DNA from: Isohypsibius dastychi
Taxonomy: Eukaryota; Tardigrada; Eutardigrada; Parachela; Isohypsibiidae
DNA length: 25,298 nucleotides
Assembly: GCA_034696485.1 (NCBI GenBank)
Contig: JAQIWT010000272.1
Span: 1 to 25,298, forward strand
Reading direction: 5' to 3'
Shown here in pieces: positions 19,759 to 25,298 of the stretch. The position numbers and the translations under genes were made by a program. Within the stretch, counting starts at the first letter, position 1. Each line of letters opens with the position of its first letter. Below the pieces are notes generated by a model. That model saw only the letters and a list, made by a program, of their open reading frames with translations. It was not told the DNA's origin and ran no database searches.

Positions 19759-20212
19759 TTCGATTTCCGGAAACCAGGGAAACTTTTTGCAGACCTTAAT
19801 TGCATTTGGAATTTGCACAATCTGCAGCGTGCTTTTCCGAGAATTCGCGAATTTCAGTATTTGACCCTGAGCAGGTGCCTTGAGGTTTTCTTGGATCATC
19901 GCATTTTTGATATCAAATATGAACTATGAGTGAGATTTTGTTGGGAAGAAAGATGACAAAAATTGGGGAGCCCATGCGACAGCAATTATTTTTGACAATG
20001 AACGAGGTTGGTTTTCGAGGTTTTATCACGATTTGCTAAGACGTTATTTGACTATTCCTTCAGACATAATCACCGAGTTATGCTCCAACGAAAGTTCTGT
20101 CAAGCGGGCTACTCTAATGTTGTCAAAGCTGCACGAAGCAGGTGTGATAAATTCGGATGTGGATGCAGGCGTCAAAGACAAACGGTTGCTGAAATACAGT
20201 GGCAAAACGTGA
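19759..20212 (+). CDS. Unrecognised protein-like readings in two frames
   Basis: Two plus-strand segments follow each other. The first is 19759-19929, with FADLNCIWNLHNLQRAFPRI and LEVFLDHRIFDIKYE. The second is 19934-20212, with HATAIIFDNERGWFSRFYHD, IPSDIITELCSN and SVKRATLMLSKLHEAGVINS. The second ends where a GTGAGT donor overlaps its stop codon (AAAAC|GTGAGT), so it looks like a true exon. The helical SVKRATLMLSKLHEAGVI would suit a winged-helix recognition region. No family is recognised. It may be a host gene beside the element or captured cargo. Confidence 0.35.
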
Positions 20213-20569
20213 GTTTCAAACTATCGATAAAGATTTGTGTAAACACGTAAACTAGAGGTTTTCCCCGGGTAATGCATGAACTGTCAGGGCTCAGACAGAC
20301 ATCCGCTCGAATTTTCTGGCGCCTTGATGACATCCTCGGTGTGAAATTTCAGAATGGCGGATCTATGACTGTCAGTCCGTCATTAGGAAGGCCGTAGCCC
20401 ATTAGCAGAATAACATTATCGGTTTTCAAGGGGCAAAATCTCGTGCAGAAAAAACATAGTATCACTGGCCTCCACATGTACGTTTTGTGTTTGCTCTTGT
20501 GCATAAATAACTTTTTTTTTATAGAGATGCGGGCACGATCAGTTTTTTTGACGAACGGGCGTATTCCTC

Positions 20570-21010
20570 TCAACGGTCAGAACATGGATTCTGCAGGTAT
20601 GATGATTTAGCAGCAACAGAGTAGTTGAGCAGCGTCTCCAGGTACATCTTGTAAGGTACCATATGGGTGGTCGGAAGTTTCGTCTGACCTAGAGTGACTT
20701 TCACTGAGGAGAAGCAAGAAGCCCCGATAAGATTGACAGGAGCAACATTTTGATCAACAATTACAGCTCCAGCGTCAGTAACGATGCTTGCTTCAAATTT
20801 CAGGTAGCAGTTGAAAAGGTCAATATAGTCTGCAGGAGTTGACCGAATAGAAAAGTTGATATAATCGTTGTCGGGGTCAGCAGTGCTGGCCCCAACGCTA
20901 ACCCAAGTTCCCTCTTGCTGGTGACATTGCGTGCCCGGTAGGGGAGCCCAGTAGTTGGTTTCCGATTCACGGATTTCCGAACTCCTGGGGTGCACTTTAC
21001 TCATTTCCAA
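20570..21010 (-). pseudogene. Polinton major capsid protein, N-terminal part
   Basis: Minus strand, 146 codons from an ATG at 21008-21010; a second ATG two codons on (21002-21004) overlaps the stop of the basic core gene as ATGA. The sequence shows PADYIDLFNCYLKFEASIV, VAPVNLIGASCFSSVKVTL and MVPYKMYLETLLNYSVAAKS, matching the first beta strands of the double jelly-roll capsid protein of Polintons, including those annotated in Caenorhabditis. The usual length is several hundred residues; here the frame stops at 20570-20572 and the rest is lost or unrecognisable. A further minus-strand frame at 20349-20573 may contain decayed remains. Capsid proteins of this fold build icosahedral particles, an activity inferred for Polintons. 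Confidence 0.75.
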
Positions 21011-21230
21011 AAATGTCCAAACGATTACGTTTTCGTTTCCTTTTGACGACTTTTACGTGTGATTTTTTGTTCCGTTTGACAGACTTGCGGGATTTCTTTC
21101 CCCCGGATTTCTTGGCCTTTTTACTAGTTCGACGCCTTCGCTTCTTTTTCAGTTTAGCTTTCACCTGGTTTACGTTTGGTCTTTTTGGTCTTTCGGCGCT
21201 TTGACCGAACGCAGCTCTTTTGCTGATCAC
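20997..21230 (-). CDS. Very basic core-type protein of the Polinton
   Basis: Minus strand, 77 codons, dominated by Lys and Arg in clusters such as KLKKKRRRRTSKKAKK and KRKRKRNRLDIFGNE at the C-terminus. Its stop overlaps the start of the capsid gene by ATGA, a compact arrangement seen in Polintons, where a basic DNA-condensing protein precedes the capsid gene. It overlaps the tail of the pVI-like reading in another frame, so the two may be one protein separated by a frameshift near 21230. The probable role is binding packaged DNA, comparable to adenovirus core proteins (inference). Its frame is intact over this length. Confidence 0.55.
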   Translation of the reverse strand: MISKRAAFGQSAERPKRPNVNQVKAKLKKKRRRRTSKKAKKSGGKKSRKSVKRNKKSHVKVVKRKRKRNRLDIFGNE

Positions 21231-21435
21231 CTATCCTTTCCATAGCCCTTGTTGTTGCTCGAGCAACTGCTGGCGAAACTATCTGACCAATGCCACGCGA
21301 CTGAATGCCGAAGATATCCCTAATGATACCATAACCGGTTTAAGTCGGTCTTTCTTCAAATCTGCTTCCATAGCCAGTTCCCGTTCGAGAGGCGATAGAG
21401 TCGTAGGTATTCGACGCTGAGCATTCGTATTCCAT
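21154..21435 (-). pseudogene. pVI-like small capsid-associated peptide, frameshifted
   Basis: Minus strand from an ATG at 21435. The first 31 codons are rich in Ser, Thr, Tyr and Gly and stop at 21340-21342. In another frame GYGIIRDIFGIQSRGIGQIV follows at once (about 21330-21270), an amphipathic helix with Gly/Ile spacing, then a basic tail to a stop at 21154-21156. An amphipathic helix plus basic tail between penton and capsid genes suits the membrane-active pVI-like protein proposed for Polintons. Too short for confident homology; position is the main argument. Confidence 0.4.
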
Positions 21436-21437
21436 TT

Positions 21438-21974
21438 TCAGAGTCCCACTTTAATCAGAAAATGCAATCTTATAGGCGAGCTTCCGCTGAAAAACGGAAT
21501 AAGCTTTCCGAGGTGATCGGTTATATCTATCTGAATAGCATCAACTCGATCTGAAATGACTCGCACGTATCGAGGCTTGTTAAAAATGAAAACGCCCTGA
21601 TTGTCCTGGGGATCAAATGGAACAACTTACAAGAGATTTGCAGAGGCGTCTCCCACAGCTTGTGAAGTGACACAGTCACAATAAACGTACAGCAGTGAAA
21701 TGTTCCTCCGTATATCGGAATTGATTAGTGAAGCCGTCGTTTCACTGATTTCCGTGTTCGGTTTGAAGCCCAATACCGTAGAAATCCCCTCCCTTCTAAA
21801 CTTCAACGAGCAGGACTTTTTGATCCAGATTTCGATTTTCCGCAAGACTCTCTCATATGACACAAAAACAGCGCTAGAGCCACCTGGAATTTCGCTTATA
21901 AGCTTGTTCAATGAATCGATGATTTCTTCCACTGTTTCGTAGCACCCTATCGAAATCTGTAGCTTTTTAGGCAT
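21438..21974 (-). pseudogene. Polinton penton-like minor capsid protein, one stop
   Basis: Minus strand from an ATG at 21974. The N-terminus is ISIGCYETVEEIIDSLNKLI, then a strand-rich middle with STVLGFKP, and LLYVYCDCVTSQAVGD near residue 100. An in-frame TAA (21627-21629) follows ANLL, after which the same frame continues with VVPFDPQDNQG, NKPRYVRVISDRVDAI and LHFLIK to the stop at 21438-21440. This order matches the single jelly-roll minor capsid (penton) protein of Polintons, about 175-180 residues. One nonsense change is the only visible damage. It lies between the integrase and the pVI-like peptide on the same strand. Confidence 0.6.
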
Positions 21975-22015
21975 AGGGGGTATGGATGCATTCTGCTGGG
22001 TCAGGTCAATGAAAT

Positions 22016-22932
22016 CTACAAGCCCGTCTCTCTTGGATGCAATATTATACAGTCCTCGTGGATAGGTGGCGGTGCAGAGTGCTGTTTCTCATTCGCTATC
22101 GAGAATTTAGAGACTGGAAGCCGTTCAGTAGCACTGAGAAATTTGTCTCCTCCATATAGATCCAGTGAAACCCTCTCTTGATTCTCACTGGTCACCTCAT
22201 TGGGGGACATGCCAATGCTTCTATGATACGAGTTGTTGTAGACTTCCATAAAACTCAGGAGCACATCAATCCACTTTCGAGTGTTGTTATGTGTGAAATA
22301 TCGGGCAATTTTCGTCATGATTGTCCTGATCAGCCTTTCACAAATGGATGCTTTTGTTTCTGTTGAATATGTATAGAAAATATGCGTATGGTGCTTCTTC
22401 AGGACCTCTTTCACGTTTTGATCAATTCAGTTCTGGAATCGAACTGGGCAAACTGAATTTGCTGCGGTATTATCCTGTAAACGCTTCGAACGCTCGAGCC
22501 ACTTCCAATCCAGTTTTTGTTCTGAATGGGAATGCCCAGGCTTTTTTCGAAAAGACACATATCAAGAATAAGATATACCTGAAAATTTTAGTGATCAGTA
22601 CGTGTTTGGATTTTATTTTATGCGAACCTGAATCCATCTTTTTTAGACTTGTGGCGCATCAAATCTGCCAAATCTCCTTGAATTTGTACGAACGGGCAAG
22701 TAGTGTACGTTTTTCTCCGAAGAAATTTGTGTCTTACCGGCTTGTGTAACTGATAAGTTTCTTGCGAGCTGAGCCAGGCACCAACAGCCGCTTGGGATAC
22801 TTTACATTCTTTTTGGATCTCTATTCGGAGCCGGTCAACACCACCGTAGCCGCCAGGATTGGTGGCATCATAATAAATGAGATTAGCAGCAGCGGCCAAT
22901 TGTTCAGGGGTACATTTTATTTCTTCAGACAT
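22016..22932 (-). pseudogene. Polinton retroviral-type integrase with an intron and a frameshift
   Basis: Minus strand from an ATG at 22932. Exon 1 encodes IYYDATNPGGYGGVDRLR and ETYQLHKPVRHKFLRRKTY, then GDLADL with the first catalytic Asp (22672-22674). A 49-bp intron (22627-22579, GTTCGC...TTTTCAG) fits exactly in phase. Exon 2 gives ILFLICVFSKKAWAFP and TGLEVARAFEAF. The second Asp lies in FDSRTE (22438-22440). A one-base frameshift near 22425 leads into NVKEVLKKHHTH, the third catalytic residue Glu in ICERLIRT (22337-22339), and NNSYHRSIGMSPNEV. The DDE triad residues are thus all present, but the reading also breaks between about 22475 and 22440 and ends at 22016. The enzyme inserts Polinton DNA with 6-bp target duplications (family knowledge). 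Confidence 0.8.
22579..22627 (-). other. 49-bp intron inside the Polinton integrase
   Basis: Minus-strand GT at 22627-22626 and TTTTCAG ending at 22579. Removing it keeps the frame and puts two conserved integrase segments side by side, at the length expected for the family. The donor GTTCGC is weak, but the size and acceptor are typical of nematodes. Confidence 0.55.
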
Positions 22933-23545
22933 TTCACCGCTTCAACAATATTATGAGGAATTTTTGAGGAATACCCATTGCCCAAAACCATATTGATAAT
23001 CAAAGGCTTCCATTTTGTTCTTGACTTTTGGAACATAAGGCATGGGCACATGCCGCCAGCAGAAAAGCCAAACATTTCTCTGATGATATTAAAGCGACCT
23101 AGAACAACATATCTCGAATTGATATAATGGGCAGTGAGTGACGCCTGCAAAGAGTGTAGATAAGTGATATCCATGATGCACTGATGCGAGGCGCCGTTGT
23201 TTGACTTGTACAAACATCCCAAACACTGCTCGATTTTCTCACGATTGAGTGATTCTTTTATATATTTTGCAATAATGAGTCTGAATACCGCTAGTGCAAG
23301 CCGAGTTGAATGACTTTCCCGAACCGCCAGGCATGCAGCGCAATGTATCCCGCTCATTCAGGAAACTTGGCGGAAACCAGTTGATTTTCCAATAACCGCT
23401 TGAGGAAACTCTTTGCAGCGTCTTCCTGTGCAAATTCCACTGTTTCTCCCTGTCCAAAAATAGTTTTATATGGCAAAAACGCAGCAACAGTCACGAGTTC
23501 GTTGGGCAATGGCGAAGGAAATCTTCGAACTAGTGCATACTCCAC
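22917..23545 (-). pseudogene. Polinton-associated Cys/His-rich protein, broken
   Basis: Two minus-strand frames. The upstream one (23545-23354) has AAFLPYKTIFGQGETVEF and AQEDAAKSFLKRLLENQ. The second (23357-22917) has EKIEQCLGCLYKSNNGASHQ followed by CIMD, a C-x2-C...H-x-C pattern suggesting zinc binding, and ends at VKCLKK, overlapping the integrase start by a few bases. Its position directly upstream of the integrase on the same strand supports membership in the element. The two frames probably derive from one protein separated by a frameshift near 23355. Function unknown; not recognised with certainty. Confidence 0.4.
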
Positions 23546-23929
23546 TCAACTCGGATTATTAGGAAACGAAAATCTATATTTGAGTTGTAGTTGGTTGTCT
23601 GATCAACCGTAAATTCTATTTTCAAAATACTTATAATTTCATCAGTAGTTTTTCTCACAGTTTTCCCACTCAAAATAGAAAAATGACCTTTGTTCAGTTC
23701 ATAACTGTTCATATTTCAATAATCAAAATAAAACGATGAACAAAAGGGCAGATGTTTGGTGGTAGTCGTTATTCTTATTTGAATCAGCCGCGCATTACTG
23801 CACTTTTCATGTCCAAAGGGATATGTTTGCGCATGACGGGATCCATTGTGGTCCCGGAGTGCCATAATAAGCTGCTCTAGATCTGTTGCTGCTGACGTAT
23901 CAGGGGTGCACTAGCAATATGACAATACA

Positions 23930-24500
23930 CATTCAGATGCAAATTATTTATTACGAATCAAATACTAATCAATCACTTGTAATTAATCGTTTGTTATTAT
24001 TGTGATATAACATTGTCAATTTTTTTATAAAGATACTGATAAATATGTATAATTGAACTAAAGTATAGTATATATATTAACTGGAATATGTATTTGAAAT
24101 ACTAGCATATTACAGTATAATTTCAATATATGCATGTGCATACATATAATTATATACAATCGAATATACATATGCATGTTAACTATATTGATATCATATA
24201 ATATAATGCAATATGGTGTAATAATAATATTGACGTCATAATAATGATAATACGTAATAACAACAATTATAATATTATTATTATATATATATATATGTTA
24301 ATGTTAAACAGTATATATGTCTTATATATAAAATTACATATGTATACGAATAATATATGTCCTGTATGACAATATGACCATGATAATAACTCTAACTCAA
24401 TTTTTAAATCAAACATTTTTAAGCATTATTACAACTTTAATTATAATTTCACTTTATTCACTTTACTTTATTATATTATTTGTTTGATTAAGTTTTAATT
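23930..24500. repeat. Extremely AT-rich non-coding block
   Basis: About 570 bp composed almost wholly of A and T, with TATA-rich runs (a TATATATATATATG-like run near 24284-24297) and recurring words such as ATAATATT and CATATATAATTATA. No open reading frame. It lies just beyond the Polinton genes and could be a low-complexity expansion, a matrix-attachment type sequence or a decayed element end. Confidence 0.75.
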
Positions 24501-24526
24501 ATTGTTCTTTAAAAAATTTTGTTTCT

Positions 24527-24538
24527 GGGGGGGGGGGG
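24527..24538 (+). repeat. G12 homopolymer
   Basis: Twelve consecutive G directly after the AT-rich block. It is long enough to form a quadruplex and to be unstable in replication or in sequencing, so the exact length is uncertain. Confidence 0.85.
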
Positions 24539-24539
24539 A

Positions 24540-25200
24540 CGTGATGTTCGCGGACGCTAGAATGTTAAAGAAAAATACCGATGACTTTTGCGCTGGTCAG
24601 CGTTCATTTTGATGTACCTCGGTTTTTTTCCAGTCTTTCCTGGGTTTCTCCAGTGTATCTTGTACAGAATTGTATTCTCTTGAATACAGTATGGCTGTCT
24701 GAGTTGTTGCGATATGGGTGCAACTTTGTCTTCCAGAAAAATGATTTCGGTATGCTGTCAGTCAATCTCTCTCTCGCGCTCGGTCGAATTCAGTCACGTG
24801 ATCCTTTTTAGAATTTTCAACTGATTCGATTCACAGGCTGATATCTGGCTTGTATAGCAAACTGCTAACATCGAGTTAGGCATTGGCTCACCTGATGCCG
24901 GCGTTGTCATCCGATTAATTGTGGTACGAGTACAATATCCGGACACTTCATACGCATTCTCGGTTTTATCGGGACAAACACAACGAAGAGGAAAGGGAAA
25001 CAAAATAAATCTGCGTCGTTTTTCGTTTAAAAACAAAGGGTCATTCCAAGTGGATTCAATCGAAAAAAATACCGTAGAATATCAAATTCGGCTGACCTCG
25101 TAGCCTTCATCGTAGTTTCTGAAGCTTGCACCGGAAGCGCATCGAACTGCCACACATTTATTTACATCTGAAAAAATTACTCGTGGAAATAAAAAATAAA
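24540..25200. other. Non-coding or unassigned edge region
   Basis: Several short frames occur on both strands. A 60-codon plus-strand frame (24921-25103, with VRVQYPDTSYAFSVLSGQTQ) reads somewhat protein-like but has no recognised motif. No gene model is supported. Confidence 0.3.
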
Positions 25201-25239
25201 ATTAGAACCCAACTGAATTCAATACAGGCAAAACACGGT

Positions 25240-25279
25240 ATTCCGTAGGACACCAAACGCAGCAGAATTCCGTAGGACA
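25240..25279 (+). repeat. Two copies of a 13-bp direct repeat
   Basis: ATTCCGTAGGACA occurs at 25240-25252 and again at 25267-25279, a 27-bp period, followed at once by GTGACGTCAT. The copies may begin a longer tandem array or element end that continues beyond the window. Confidence 0.6.
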
Positions 25280-25298
25280 GTGACGTCATCCACACATA

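Larger units (their letters stand above)
19337..23545. mobile_element. Polinton/Maverick (virus-like DNA transposon) remnant
   Basis: At least five Polinton-type genes lie together: a packaging-ATPase fragment on the plus strand and, on the minus strand from high to low coordinate, Cys/His-rich protein, integrase, penton-like minor capsid, pVI-like/basic core and major capsid protein. Polintons are 15-20-kb elements that also encode a protein-primed DNA polymerase B and an adenain-like protease and have long terminal inverted repeats; none of these was found. The right limit is below about 23.7 kb, where an AT-rich block starts. The left limit is unclear, because 19.7-20.5 kb holds unrecognised readings. 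Most genes carry frameshifts or stops, so the element is defective. Confidence 0.8.

Noticed and set aside
20349-20573. Minus-strand frame as a continuation of the capsid protein
   Set aside because: Composition and motifs do not match the family; at most it holds decayed remains.
23930-24500. Replication origin or centromere-like satellite
   Set aside because: AT-richness alone is not evidence; no regular repeat period was seen.

Overview
The window reads as a repeat-rich piece of a nematode chromosome, most likely from Caenorhabditis or a close relative. The arguments are short introns (about 50-100 bp) with TTTTCAG-type acceptors, two tandem genes that look like worm F-box/FBA-2 genes, and Polinton (Maverick) and RLE-type LINE sequence. 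The species assignment is inference. Nearly every coding region is broken by stops or frameshifts, so this is mostly a graveyard of mobile elements among decayed host-type genes. No bacterial operon logic, CRISPR array or complete rRNA/tRNA gene was seen.

Layout. 1-3.5 kb: one unrecognised minus-strand reading, a foldback repeat, a C/G homopolymer hairpin and a possible tRNA-derived SINE head. 3.5-5 kb: weak traces of a plus-strand LTR-retroelement Gag. 5.4-10.7 kb: a minus-strand Ty3/gypsy pol remnant (end of RNase H, integrase zinc domain, integrase core and C-terminus). It is split by a 3.42-kb plus-strand LINE (6662-10081) flanked by a 9-bp target-site duplication, the clearest structural event in the window. 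10.8-13.1 kb: two head-to-tail minus-strand F-box/FBA-2-like copies. 13.2 kb: a chromodomain exon. 13.4-16.75 kb: uncertain readings, then a broken plus-strand series resembling the MID and PIWI parts of an Argonaute (tentative). 17 kb: a possible BEL/Pao protease trace.

18.8-23.5 kb: the remains of a Polinton/Maverick, a virus-like DNA transposon. Its minus-strand genes run from high to low coordinate: Cys/His-rich protein, retroviral-type integrase, penton-like minor capsid protein, pVI-like peptide, very basic core-type protein, major capsid protein. A plus-strand packaging-ATPase fragment lies next to the capsid gene. The integrase appears to contain a 49-bp nematode-type intron. DNA polymerase B, the protease and the terminal inverted repeats were not found.

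23.7-25.3 kb: non-coding, with an extreme AT-rich block, a 12-G tract and a 13-bp direct repeat at the edge.

The genes do not form one working system. The LINE and Polinton were each once self-contained; the LINE is younger than the gypsy copy it interrupts. The Polinton capsid/integrase block and the tandem F-box copies best repay further comparison.
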